A stretch of 64,000 bases of DNA, from contig LLCB01000096.1 in assembly GCA_001414345.1 (NCBI GenBank), forward strand, positions 1 to 64,000, written 5' to 3'. Position 1 is the first letter of the stretch. Each line of letters begins with the position of its first letter. The notes under the pieces were generated by a model, which made no database searches, was not told the origin of the DNA, and worked only from the letters and a program-made list of their open reading frames with translations. The position numbers were made by a program, and so were the translations under genes. Positions 11,698 through 24,000 of this stretch are shown piece by piece. This stretch comes from Hymenoscyphus infarciens. Taxonomy: Eukaryota > Ascomycota > Leotiomycetes > Helotiales > Helotiaceae.

Positions 11698-12432
11698 ACG
11701 GTACGGCATCCTGAATGCACCAAAAAGTCGGATTGACTAAATCGTAAATAGGAAATCGTAAATCGTAAAATGTTACTTTCTATAAGTATAAAAGAGAATA
11801 ATTTCTAATTTAAATTCCCCCTCTCTATATTTAGATTAGATAGTCTTAACTATAGTAACTAGCTAATTAGAGAATAGAGAGGGAAAATAAAATATATATC
11901 ACGTGTATAGTAGTAACATTGCCCTCTTACTATCGCCCTCTCGCTATCGTCTCCTTACTATTATTTCTAGATAAATAAGGAAGAGAGGGAGAGAGGGAGA
12001 GAGGGAGAGAGGGAGAGAGGGGGCGAGGGGGCGAGTAAACATTTCGGTGGAAAGTTTTTCCTAGCGTGGGTAAGGGGAGTTTAGCAAAAGTAGTAAACAA
12101 TCCCCTCCCTCTCTCTCCCTCTCTCCCTCTATCCCTCTCCCCCTCTCTCCCTCTCTCCCTCTCTCCCTCTCTCCCTCTCCCCCCCTCTCTCTCTCTCCCT
12201 CTCTTCTATACTTTTGTATTTATATAATATACTAAAGAAGGAAAGAGTAGCGAGAGAGGGAGACTAAGAAGTAGCAAAATGCTCTCCTACCCCTTAATAA
12301 AGGGCTTAGATAATATAATTATTAAGTTCTACTTTAGCTCGACTTTGTAATTTATAATTTGCAGTTTGCGATTTGCGATTTGCGATTTAGTCGATTCCGA
12401 CTTTTTGGTGTATCTAGGACGCCCTACACGGT
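11698..12432. mobile_element. Foldback/MITE-like element with GA/CT microsatellite arms
   Basis: The outer arms match as inverted repeats over about 50 bp: CACCAAAAAGTCGGATTGAC near 11718 and its complement CGATTCCGACTTTTTGGTG near 12392, extending outward with about 70% identity. Repeated AATCGTAAATC units lie on the left and GATTTGCGATTTGC units on the right. Inside, a GAGAGGGA run (about 11980-12035) is mirrored by a CCCTCTCT run (about 12100-12205), so nearly the whole unit could fold back. It resembles a non-autonomous Tc1/mariner-type element, but no TA duplication was confirmed. Confidence 0.65.
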
Positions 12433-14265
12433 CAATATAATTCGAGCTAAGTTCCAGTCGAAAACGAGTGGCCACAAATACTACGTTGGGGAATTTTTCA
12501 ACTGTCTCTGTAATGTCAAGTCGCATTGGTGGTAGATCACAGCTCTTTTCGAATATTCTTGCTGAAACAATCTAGCAAAACAACCAAAGCCTGGGGTTCC
12601 CGTGAAAAACTCAGTACTAGAAAAAGTCTTGTATGGAGCACATGTATCGTGAACTGTGAATGTGACATGAATTTTTCATGGAAGAGTCTTGAAATCATAG
12701 GACATTCCCTCGGAAGTGTTTACTATGTTGCTATTTTTGGGGGGGGGGTATTACAACCATCTTTGAGCTACCTCTAGCTTAAATTGTGAATGTGACTTTA
12801 GTTTGTTGTGAAACTAGAGTCTTGAGATTATGAGGAATTGCCTTGAATTTTATCGGTAAACTTTTATAGGGGCAGAGATCACGGTCGCGGTCGCGGTCGA
12901 CTTCAAGTGGGAGCAGGCAGGAGAGGCGTGGTAAGTGCAATGGACGGTGAAGCCCCACACTCCTAGAGATTTTTCGCCTTTCAGAGATTCCAAAAATATT
13001 TTCAGAGCTTGGGCAAAATCCATTTTGGTAGTAGATAGGTGTGGAAACATTGGAACGATGTTCTCTTCTTCTGATGGGTTTCTTGAAAGACCAAGATACT
13101 GTGGATAGTCCTTACAGTCCTCACATGTCCTTTTTTGGTACGCTGAAAAGTGGGTACAAAGCTGGACCTTCGGGATTCAAGCTTCAATTAGTTGGGATAA
13201 GAGTTTATGTTAGGGTGCCAACCTCGCTTAATGTTTGAGGCTTAAACGCATCCACTTTGGGAAATTTGCACATGAGGTGCAGAAGAGTTGAGTACGGTGG
13301 TTCCTTCCTTCTCGTCTTGTAGTGGAATTCCAAGAGTTTCTTTGGTCTCTAGAATTGCATTAGAAAAGTAAGTTACTATAGCTGTCAAGTTTTTGCGAAG
13401 GCTCTGTAGAATATATCCCGTTTTCAAGGTGTAAGTTAGGTCATCCCTTTCTTTCAGTTTTTGCTAGTTAAATTTTGTTTTAATGTCGTAAATTTTCAGA
13501 AAATATATACCAAAAATGGACTTTCCATCCGAACGTATTTTAGTGGTCAAATTACTCAATTGGTCGTTTTTTGATTATACTGTCGCCTTTCTTATAGAGG
13601 GTTTCTCCTTTTGTCGTTTCACTTATTCTAACTCTAATTGAAGTTATTTTCCAAGATTTGGAGATGTCATTGAAGCGCTATATAGCTCGATAGAATTATC
13701 AGGAGTAAAATCGTCAATATGGTAGTTATCAAAAGTTGATGTATTAAACTCTTGTTTTTGTAAAGGACTTTCTATAATTAATTGAACTAAATCAACATGC
13801 ACGGATGAGTTTTCCTAAAGATAAAATGAGAATTCGATAGGTCGCAGACATTAGTTTATATTCTTTCCTTAATCTAAAATAGTTGGGAAATAACAAGAGA
13901 AAAGAAATCATAAAATTCTTCTAGTAAGTCTTATGATTTCAATTAATTACTCTAGTCTTCTTGTATGATTCTACATGTTAATTAAGAGTACCATGAAGCA
14001 TTTGTAATACAATGAATAGAAGTTATACCCAGCGTGGGGGGGGAGGGGTGGGGCTGGTGATATTTTGTGGTGTTTGTGGGCAATGACTGGGAGGCTTTGA
14101 ATTGAGGATTGAAGGTAGTAGTCGCTAGCGTTGTTTTAATCGTGCGTAACCCATTCTCATGTTAGATTCTTAAGGAACAAACTCTACAAATGCCCGCTAT
14201 GTAGATCCCAAGCTACTTTTTCTATCCTGTTTTTTTTTCAAATCCTTACCATGATTATTCAGACT
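12433..14265. other. Intergenic, no gene seen
   Basis: There is no ORF with coding character. A short CGGTCG triplet repeat lies near 12882-12900, and G and T homopolymer runs near 14034 and 14230. The sequence is otherwise unremarkable. Confidence 0.5.
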
Positions 14266-15519
14266 TCAATCGCTAAGACGATATACAAGCTTAACCCCAC
14301 TAACTTTCCCATCTTTCAAATCTTGCATCCCACTAAATATACCATCAATTCCTCCTTCTCTCAAATCCACCGGATGTGGTTTAATCACTTTCGCTTGCAG
14401 AAGCTCTTCAGTCAACGCTACGAACTTCTGTCCGAGCTCGAAATCCTCTGGCGTTGCTGGCCACTCCTCTCCCTCGAAGACAAATCTTTTGCCTTCGAGT
14501 GTGTAACCGAGTGGGAACTTGGACTCCACTTCTGGACGTAGGTTGGTAATTCCCATGAGGTTGATATATATTAGCGGAGTTTCTGAGCTTGATGAGAGTG
14601 CTTCCGCGCATATTTGAGCTGAGGATGGGACGGCGATTGTGTCATATACAATGGTAAGATTATTGTTTGTTAGGTTGCGGATGAAGGAACCGCAGTTTAG
14701 ATCATTCTTGAGCATTATTTTAGCTTTTGTTCTTGAGAATTTCCAAGAAGATAGAGGGATACAAACATAATCTAAAGTGTAATCCGCTCCGTAGCCTTTC
14801 AACAGTTCAAAGTTCCTTGGTGAAGCAGTGGTGATGACTGTAAGCCCGGAGCTATTAATAAACTCATTAGCTCGGGTACAGTGGTATCGGAAGAAGAAGA
14901 TAATAACTAACAGTTTGGCAAACTGGATGCCCATAGTACCCATCGCTGTACTTCCACCATAGATAAAGATGAACTTCTGTTCTTCTCCCCCTATTCTCTC
15001 ACTCGTCGGAAGAGGAAGTTTGAAAAATTTAGGCGAGTAAGGACTAAGAGCAGTAGTTCCAATAGCACCACCAAGTGTGGCAGCTTCTTCGAAGGAAATA
15101 TTGTCAGGGATACGAATAGCAAGCTCTCCGTTAAGCAGGGCATAGTCTGCGAAAGCTCCATCCTCTGGTTCTACTTCATTGCCTATTCATGCGTCAGTCT
15201 CAACTCCAACCATAACCTAAGGACAAATTCACTAACCACCATGAACACAACAAGCGACTCTATCACCAATCTTCCAAGATTTGGTAACACCTTTTCCTGC
15301 TGCCTCAACGATGCCAGAAATATCACAACCCAGAAGTGCTGGAGGTGTTCCGGGGGTAAAGCTTTCTTCGACAGTCTGCCAATCCGCAGGATTGAGTGCT
15401 ACTGCTACTGTTTTTATGAGGATGTGGTTGTCTGTTAATCCTGGGAATGGTTGGGTGGTGATGAGAGTTCTGAATTGTGCTGTTTTGAAAAGCCCACGAC
15501 GGGTGGTTGGGAAAGACAT
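14266..15519 (-). CDS. Zinc-type alcohol dehydrogenase-like / trans-enoyl reductase-like oxidoreductase
   Basis: The model reads 15519-15237, 15182-14912, 14851-14767 and 14706-14266, giving 359 aa; introns are 54, 60 and 60 bp. The N-terminus has the GroES-like fold signature of the MDR superfamily (VAVALNPADWQ, LLGCDISGIVEAAGKGV, GDRVACCVHGG). The Rossmann part shows YGGSTAMGTMGIQFAKLSG and ITTASPRNFELLKGYGADYTLDY. The structural zinc cysteines are absent, as in the ToxD/LovC-like enoyl reductase branch. These enzymes reduce C=C or C=O bonds with NADPH. No polyketide synthase lies nearby, so a biosynthetic role is unsupported. The third intron (14707-14766) is 60 bp without a stop, so an unspliced 379-aa form is possible; spacing between the YTLDY and NDLNCG motifs in the family favours splicing. 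Confidence 0.85.
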
Positions 15520-17023
15520 TTCAAGTATTGCAAAGGAGTCGTGTCGTTTGTTTTGTTGAGAAGGGAAACTCAAAAGTAGGTGACGACTTAAAGGATATAT
15601 ATGCATTTCATGACCAACAAAAGGTCTATCAGATTATGACATCCTCAGAGATTCCACCTTCTTCGCATGCCGCGGAATCCGTGACAATAACGTAAATAGC
15701 TGAAGTGCTTGATCTTACTGTATGGCCAAGTGAGCCCCAAGTCTTTTGATTTACAAGCCGGCTATCATATCGGAGGCGCGGAGCGGAATCGCATTCCGGG
15801 TTTTCCTGAACGTGAGACGCAACTATAACCAAAAGTTCGTTCAATTAGATCATATTGCTAATAGTGATTTAGCTTAGGTTCTCTTCGAGTGTTGTAAATA
15901 ATGCTTTACAAGTTCGCTTTTTGAGTATAAATCCAGTTTTGACGAAATAATCTCAAGATCACGGATCAGCATCTATAGATGAGAATAGGAGAGGCTCCAA
16001 AGGTGTACCTTCAATTTGATTAATATCATGTCATGAGACAATCCAGTAGACACTCTTCGGGTGTATCTCAACACATGCTCTGGTCGTGTCCCATATAGCG
16101 TCGAAGACAGACATCGCGAAGGTCTCTGACAACTATGTTTGAGAATTCCATGCAAGTAAGACAATGGAAGGACCTAGACAGCCTAAAACTATGTAAACAT
16201 TATATGGTCATTAATTCTGTCTTCCTGCTTTCTGTCGTAGCTTATCTTATATTGGATTTGGAACTTCAGTTTAAATTTCGAGGGGGTTGTAGTCAACTAT
16301 CTAGCTTCAGTAGAGTAGCGTTATAGTCTTGTAGATTCTTGTAATATTACAGTATCCTAAAAGATTAGAAAACCCCAAAAATTAAACATCAAAAGACACT
16401 CTTTTTATCCACGCTTTCCGTCTAAATAACTCTGTCTCATTTATCTACGTATTCTACTCTTCTAGTACAACTATTCCAATCAAAGATTCAGCAGCTAGTG
16501 CCAATAGAGAGAGTAAAGAAAAAGGAACCCTTGAAGCTAAACATATTTGTATTCACTAACCGTGGTAATGTAATCATAACCCGAGAAAATAACCTCGACG
16601 CCAGAAAGCGGTCGACAGCGAGAATATTTTTTAGTTGACGCGGAAATAGGAAATCCAAAGTCTCTGTACCTGAAGTCAAGGATGTGTCAGTGCACAAAAT
16701 TGCTAGGCAGTAGTTGAGAAGTGATGGGAACTCTCAAACCCCACTCTTCGAAGCTGGAAATGTATAGCACTGTGGCTGATTCCCCTTCTCGGGATTGTTA
16801 TATGAGAAGTAAGAGAGCATATTTAAGTTTCAAATTTGAAAAGCAAGGACAAAGCCTCTGTTCAGTGTTCCCCGAAGAGTGCGCAGCAGCAATATTTTAT
16901 AATGCAACAGGCGGAGTAAGAATCCATTGCCGTTATATCAATCCCCGTTCTGGTTCTAATCACCACCCTTTACCACTACATTTCATTAACCCCATCTCTT
17001 CCTCTACTTATTCTTCTCGAGGG
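15520..17023. other. Intergenic, no gene seen
   Basis: The region contains the promoter side of the dehydrogenase and the 3' flank of the next minus-strand gene. Short ORFs here have no recognisable protein character. Confidence 0.5.
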
Positions 17024-18467
17024 CTAATTAAACAAGTCCAACAAATCATTCAAATACTCCACCACCTCCACCCCCCTAAACAGCACCTCGTTCTTCGGGA
17101 AACACCCCGTGGGATTATAACAAGCAATTTGCTGTTCGATGAATGATCGATTTTGAGAATTCTGTTTGTCATCTCGTCAACCAGTTTTCATACCATATAC
17201 TCTCCCAAACCCCTTCCCTTCCGAGAGAAGCAAGCCATGCCCGCAATCTAATGCAAATGAATGGAAATATATAATTAGAGGGGGAGAAAAAGGAAAGAGA
17301 AGGAGAAGAACTCACACCACTCCTACTAGCCCACATCCTCTGTAATAACCTCACACCCCCCGCGACTCCACTGCTCTCACCATAATTATTAATCATCTGT
17401 AATTCCTGGATCGCATGGAGGAAATGCACTGTTGAAGAGAGGAAAGACTTGTATTCGGTGAGAATGGTTGGACACGGGCTTGTTGTATTGGTCGAAAGCT
17501 GGTGGTCTGTCGAGGGATCTTGGTTTAGGGCTTGCTGTGATCGTGATGGAGATGATAGCGATAGTGGTTTATCAAGTTCAAAGCGAAGGGTTGTTGTTAG
17601 ATTGTGAAGGACTTTTGTTATTTTCTGGATGGGAGTGTTAGTTAGGGGCTCATTTGTCAAGGTTGGAAGGGGACATTGAGGTGATCATTTTAGTGTGGAG
17701 TTTTGGGGGGAAAGGCTGTGATCTTGAGTTTGGAATCTCTATCCTAACCGGATTTCAGAGAATCCTGCCGGAGAGAGAGGCAAAGAGATAGATAGATGCA
17801 AAGAAAAAAAAGGACCAAAAAGAGGTAATCATCCCAACTAGCCTCTCTTCCATGCACCTTCAAGCCCAAGTCTCTCGTCCCAAGCGTAAGAAGAAGGAAA
17901 GAGCAACCTCAAGTCCCGAGATAGTTCAACCAAATTAAGGAAGACAGGAACGACCTCGAGCTTGAGAGCCGGGACCAAAAAGAACTGGTTGGATGCGAGT
18001 TGTACAAACTCGATGTCAAGACTCGACTGAGGAAGGAGCTGTCGGGTCAAGGGCCATCACTCCCTCGCCCAACCACCTTGAAGAATGACGAGATATAATT
18101 CCGAGAAACAATTCCAAGAAACAATTCCAAGAACACAGGAGAACAGTAACCCAAAACGAAAACAAAAATACCAAGAAGAAACCTGCCCAACAAGAACAAA
18201 AGGAAAACAACTTACATCCTCAAGTCCCCCCTTCTCATACCTCCCACGCCCACCAAGCACGACCTGCTCTCCCCTTCCCAACCCAGCACCATCCATCCCA
18301 TCCATCCTCCCCTCAACCTCACCCTCCAACCCCTTCAAAATCCCATACCCTTCGTCAGTAACACCCCCCAAAAACCTCATACTCTCCAACGTGATCCTCC
18401 CCTGCACACATACCCCCATCAGCACCCCTACAAGCAACACCATCAAGGAGCAGCCATAGTTGCGCAT
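17024..18467 (-). CDS. Probable small secreted protein, unknown family (middle unresolved)
   Basis: The first exon 18467-18216 encodes a good signal peptide (MRNYGCSLMVLLVGVLMGVC, then VQG) and a glycine-rich stretch, ending at donor GTAAGT in phase 0. The 3' end is convincing: exons 17624-17316, 17247-17194 and 17131-17024 join in frame through clean sites (CTAACTAACACTCCCATCCAG acceptor; GTGAGT and GTATGA donors). They encode a helical segment (ILTEYKSFLSSTVHFLHAIQ) and a compact end with three cysteines (MACFSRKGRGLGEYM, IACYNPTGCFPKNE, VEVVEYLNDLLDLFN). A direct join leaves a 591-bp intron, unusually long here. An extra exon may lie around 17838-18011, but I found no fully consistent donor. 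The two halves could also be separate genes. Confidence 0.45.
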
Positions 18468-19580
18468 CGTTCGTTCATCGATGATGTTGCACGTTTTCAA
18501 ACTCGGCGTGGAATACTGAGAACTAAGATCGGGTTCGAAGAAACAAAGGTTCTGTTATCTAAGATGATTCATGGATGCTTATTTTGTCGTGTTTTGTTGT
18601 TGATGTTGACGAATGGACGGATGTCGTACAAGACCCCCGACCTCGGTGTGGGGGTAGATAGGCAGGTGCCTCGTTGCCCCTCCAAGGCTGCTACAGAAGA
18701 CCAGAAGCGCTAGTTATTGTAACGGCCTGACGGGCACCAAAGTGGTGAGTTGCGTTGTTTTCCTCAAACTGACTTTCCTACATGTCTGCCGGTTGTATTT
18801 GCACCCTACGGATCCGATGGATCTACGAGTTCACGGATGTTTTACGCACTTCTTTTTAAAAAAAAACCCCCCCATTCTATCGTATCATGACTTTATTTAG
18901 CTATTTTGCCCAGCTCACTCTCATCGGTTTCTTAGTACAAAGCCAAGGATTCAACAAGCCAGACGGAACAAGTAAACCACATCTGGCCACGCCATACCAT
19001 TCTGTCCCCCTTCACCCGGACTTAAAAAAACTCGCCAACCAACTGCTGTCCACTGCTCATCACCGCGTACACGACATCAGCATCCAGTCAGGCCGTATAT
19101 TATTTGCACGAACCCGCTATCGTAACACCAAACCCCCTCGAAAAAGAGAAGGCTCGCCGTCGTTATTAAAAAAAAAAAGGAGAATACTAAAAATTCAACC
19201 AAGTGATCCCCTTGTAGCATTGAGACACACCCTCCCACAGACTCGTCAAAAGGAAGAGAGCCCTTTAAATCAATAGAAACAGAATCCGTTTCCAGTTACA
19301 GGAGGAAAAAGGAAAAATCAAGAAAATAAAAACAGAGAAATAGATTCAACAGGCAAGGTGATTTTGTACACATTCAGAAAAAAACCCGCTTCCACCGAAA
19401 TTGGACGTCCGGGACAGTGTGTTGAGCGACTGGGTGATCCGAAAACGAAATGGGATGAGTACAGGTGTGCATGCCTGCTGTTGGTATAATAAAAGCACCG
19501 CCGAATTTTGTAAGATGAACGCCTATGTATCCGAGTGCAAGGAAATTTCTTGTGCGCATGTAGCAAATAAATGCCAATGA
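18468..19580. other. Intergenic, weak ORF only
   Basis: A 129-codon + strand frame (18887-19276) begins with a hydrophobic segment but becomes basic and low-complexity, and it overlaps the probable 3' region of the G-alpha gene. It is not called as a gene. Poly-A and poly-C runs occur near 18858 and 19170. Confidence 0.45.
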
Positions 19581-21010
19581 TTATATAAGACCGCAAAGTC
19601 GAAGATTGTCCTGGATGATGATATCTATAAAAGTTAAATCTGCTCATCAAACGCGAAACAGTCGGTACTTACCATTGACGGCGGCCATGACGAATCGAAT
19701 TTGGGTGGTGTCAGTCGCGCAGGTGAAGTGAGTATAGATTTGCTTGGTCTCATGCTGGTTCAAGCTGACGAATCGGTTCAAGATATACTCGCACGCTGCT
19801 GTGTAGTCGTCTCCTCCTTCATAATCTGGGAAGTAGTTTCTCATTGGGCTGACTGGAAGCTTCTCCTTGAATCGATCGATCTTGTTTAGGAATAGAATGA
19901 TGGACGTCTTGACGAACCATCTCGAGTTGCAAATCGAGTCAAACAAAGTGAGCGCCTCCTGCATACGGTTGACGGTCTCGTCCTCGAAGAGAAGTTGATC
20001 GTACTCTGAAATGGCGACAAGGAAGAGGATGGTTGTGACGTTTTCAAAGCAATGAATCCACTTCTTTCGTTCCGAACGTTGTCCTCCAACATCGAACATG
20101 CGATATGTCAGGTCACCAATGATGAAGGTTGTCTCTGTAATACCAGTGGTCTTGACACGCGAGCGCAAAACATCCTGATCGTCTGGCATATAGTCGTGCT
20201 GGGCGATACGGTCGACATTGTCAAAGTAGCTAGAAAGTTTGGATTAGCATACAGGGAAGAGGAGAACCAAGAACCGTATAGGCTTACTATCTTGCGGAAT
20301 CGTTCAATTGATACTCTCTTGATCGCTTGAAACAGTCTAGAACACCCTGATCCTTCCACAAAGCCGCAATGGCAGTACCGACCTCAGGTGGGAGATTGTC
20401 GCCTTCAATCTGGGCAGGCTGCATGAAGATGGTTTGAACGTGGTACTCGGCTCTCTGGTCGTCCAATGGAAGTTCTAATGACTCCATGGCCTCTAGAATG
20501 ACTCGCATTGATTGAACCGTGTTGCTGAAAATGATTTCCTTAAACGACTCCCTCTCATCGCGCGAGTAGCCTCCCTCGTGGATGAGCTTCATTTGTTTGA
20601 TAATTGTCGACTTTCCAGATTCACCAGCACCTAAAGAACTGAGTATTAGTTGCTGCGCATTTGCAATAAGAGTGCCCTCAACCAAGCGAGATGCGGTCCC
20701 AGTGAACCAGCCTTGAACAAAGTTTTTCGCTTCGCTACATTCAGGTATGTAATTCATCGCTGACCCTCAGCGGGAAGAAGGTGTGGCCGTCCCTCGACGG
20801 TTTGACCATCACTTTTACTGCCGCCATCATCCCGAGCCCGGTATTCGAAGGTGAAGATAACCAGCCAAAACAACCCAATAGAATGAACGTACCAAGAAGG
20901 AGCATCTTAATCTCGTTGCGCTGCAACATCTTATCCCGCTTCAACTGATTCTCGATCTCCTCATTCCGGGCCTTGCCCTCCTTCTCCTCGGTGCTCAAAC
21001 CGCAACCCAT
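19581..21010 (-). CDS. gna-1: Heterotrimeric G protein alpha subunit, fungal group I (Gi-like)
   Basis: The exons are 21010-20893, 20630-20288, 20229-19673 and 19624-19581, giving 353 aa, the standard length for this class. Introns are 262, 58 and 48 bp. The N-terminus MGCGLS provides the myristoylation glycine and palmitoylation cysteine. Visible GTPase motifs are GAGESGKST (residues 40-48), the switch I arginine region [22 protein letters not shown] in switch [10 protein letters not shown] (NKxD) and FTCATDT. The C-terminus CGLI has the cysteine ADP-ribosylated by pertussis toxin in Gi-type subunits. The subunit couples seven-transmembrane receptors to cAMP and MAPK signalling at the plasma membrane. 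Orthologues include GNA-1 and BCG1, which affect growth, sporulation and virulence. The last exon is only 44 nt and is easily missed. Confidence 0.97.
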
Positions 21011-24000
21011 CTTGACTGATTATTATACGACGATTGGAGATTCTCAAGGTGAAAGTATTTTATCCGAGGCGATACGAACAGGAAGGGGTTGCGTCTAGAT
21101 CAAGAGAGCATGTCAGCGTTGGCCTTTAGTAGATCGAGATGGCGAAGGAAGCTGAGGGGCCACTAGAATAGCGCGGATGAGTGAGAGCGTCAACCACTAT
21201 CGCAGACCAGATCGAAGGTGAAGGTCGAAGCATCAATTCTTGAGGGGATTAAGCTCTCGCAACCTCGAGGATAAAATATTGCCCAGAGTTTTTGTTCGCC
21301 CGAAATCTGTTGATGTCTGGATGGTGGTTGATTTGGGTCTCTAGATGCGCAGAGGCCCGCGGCAGAATTTCAATCTTGACTGGAATTGAGCTGGCGAAGG
21401 GAGGAGAGAAAGCGTACCAGATTGCGATTAGACGCAGTATTACTTGGATGCTCCAGGCGGCGGACGCTTCCAAGACACCTCCTGTTGATGGACGGCGGAT
21501 TGGGGTTGATGGATGGTGGTGGTGGTGTTTGTAATGCGAGGGAGGAGGCGGAGGGTCTGAAGAGTAGAAAATAGGGAGGGCACGAATTGCACCTGAGAGT
21601 GCAGGTGCAGGTGCCCCTACTAGTGAAATTGTGTTGGGGGCTTGTGCGTACGGAGTTCCAAAGTTGGCTAGGAGGAAACAGTGGAGGAACAACAAGATTC
21701 GCTCTTTCACAATATCAAGACGTCCAATTCACAATAACAATACAACACAATACAATACCAATTGTCTCTCATTATTCTCTGCAGTATGCAAGTCTACAAT
21801 CAACAGCTCGGCTACATACATTGATTCTCGGCTACATACATTGATTGACTCTTCACCAGAAAACGAGTTAGTTCCCAAGGTCCTCACAGTAAGGCACCAG
21901 AAAGGCGCCACCGCTATCCCCAAGCTGTTATCGATTCTTGCATTCTTACATTCTTACGAGGCTGGAAGATGCCTAGTGAGTACGGAGGACAGAGGACTCA
22001 GGAGGGGAAGAGGATAGTTTCTGTATCACCTGTCATCTAAAGATACTCCATCGATTTCAAATCCAAAACAATCAGCTTGCCACCATCAACGTCCGCCATC
22101 TTTCAAACAAACGCTCCAACATCGGACCAAACAGTTCCCGTACTCGTACGGAGGAGATAACAGTAAACAGTATACTCCCAAGTCAGCATCAAAAGATGTC
22201 CGCATTTGGCTCTGGCAGGCTTGCAGAGAAGGTCAGTCAGCCAGCAACCGCTGCAGCCGAAGCTGATATGCCAAAGCGTTAAGATACATGATGCAGGCGG
22301 CGCTGCACAGAAGCTACCAACGAGCTGAAAAGGAACATCAATACGGAGCAAGTCGCCTCCAAAAGACCAGCCTCGAACCCAGCCTACTTGCTACACCAAG
22401 TCTAATATTCTCAATAGTTTCCTACCCTCAGCCCTCAACTCAATCAACTCAACACCAAAAGAACCCCACGAAATGCCGCAAATTGGTGGTCCCATAGATT
22501 ATCTCACCAGTGTCGCATCAAACGAGATGCTTGTTCTCATCCTCCCCAAAAGGTTCGTTGATTGGACGAGCGAGGTGCTGTGAAGGTCGGGGGATTTGCC
22601 TGCAGTGCTGCACACCAGGATGCTCGGCTCCTTTCCAAGGATGGGATGACTGCTCGGCAGCCAACGAAAGTCCGTATCAGATTTCAAATACGGACCGTAA
22701 GCTCCAACTCTCTCCGACGGGAAGTCCCAGCAGAACCTCCGCAATGAAAATTGGAGAAGGAGTTTCAACTAGTCTTTGATGGTTGATTCAACTGAAGCTT
22801 TGCCACTGAAATCAGTTGGTGAACCATTTGACTCAAACTCAACCGGTAGATAGAACTTTTTGGGGGATTCGTGCGCATCAAACACCATTTAAATCGTGAT
22901 CATTTGGACGACTTTCAGAAACAGAACATGGACACTTTAACTCGGTCCCTCTTCTCCTTCAACCAAATCCAGGTTTCTTCAAGCACTTCTGCACCTGTTG
23001 CTAATTTTACATGCACAATCTGCAAGCAACCCGGACGCCACAGAAGCCGTTAGACCACTCACACGCCCTGCTTCCCAAAATCAATACCGATTCAATGTTA
23101 CCCGATCTCTCTGTATCTCTGTACCTGAGGCACACCATCTCCTCCCAGGGTGCACCAGGCCAGGCCATTTTTAGCTCTCCACCTGCAGGAGAAAGCAGAC
23201 TACTTCGAAGTAGTACCAAAAACTGCATCTCACAGAGTCACAGGATGAGCCTCCTGTTCGACGGCTTTTGGTGGTGTAGATAAGCCATCACTTTTTTTCA
23301 TTTACGAAAGAGGATGCTGAACACACCAAGGACGCTTTAACCCGGAGGATCGATGATCACCACCGCTGCATCGTCAGAGAGTGGATTATCGAAATGTCGG
23401 TGACGGGACGGGGTACACATGCGGAGCAATGTTCTTCCAAAGCCGGGAATTAAATCCTTTCTGATTTTCTTCTCCCGCAGGGGTAGTTTGGGTCTACGAG
23501 TACAGACAATTAAGGGAGAGTAAGAAAACCCCTTCAACGTCTTTCACCCTTCGAGCCTCCTCTCTGACACCATCGCATGATGCCTGTGAAACGGGAGACA
23601 TTTTAGACTCACCAAACCCGCAGCACGCCCACTCTAAGGCATAAACAATGATCGACTCTCCTTCCCTGTCCCTTCCATAGAAGCCTTCTAGAAAAGCGGC
23701 GGCTCTCAGATTCTCGCCCTCTACACGGGAAGGAAGGTCACGAGAGTCCAATTTCGAGTCGGCAGGTTGGGATGTGCTCTCTCTTTTCCTTGTTGTTCAG
23801 TTTCAAAAATTATACCCCATGGACCATTCTCTATAGAAACCGACATGGATGGAAATCCTAAACTCTTTCATACTGCACACCCCATGTGACAATCAGAGCT
23901 TGCCCCGGGTCTATCTTGATTCTTGAATCTTGACGAATTTCACAAATTTCGAATTGCCACGCGAACCACACGAGGGGTGGAGACCTGGGATTTTCATCGC

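Noticed and set aside
16721..17146. 141-codon + strand ORF
   Set aside because: It overlaps the well-spliced 3' exon of the minus-strand gene at 17024-17131, and its composition is not protein-like.
17838..18050. Candidate middle exon of the secreted-protein gene
   Set aside because: The acceptor CTTCCTCAG joins exon 1 in frame, but no donor joins the next exon in phase.
18887..19276. 129-codon + strand ORF with a hydrophobic start
   Set aside because: After the first 20 residues it is basic low-complexity with poly-A runs. It lies antisense beside the 3' end of the G-alpha gene, and no family is recognised.
21249..21710. 153-codon minus-strand ORF with Pro and His runs
   Set aside because: Its Pro/His runs come from CT-rich promoter-like DNA upstream of the G-alpha gene; no domain is seen.
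22196..22497. Possible two-exon small gene starting MSAFGSGRLAEK with donor GTCAGT and acceptor GATGCAG
   Set aside because: The junction is in frame and gives about 80 residues, but the donor is weak and no family is recognised. It was kept as a possibility only.
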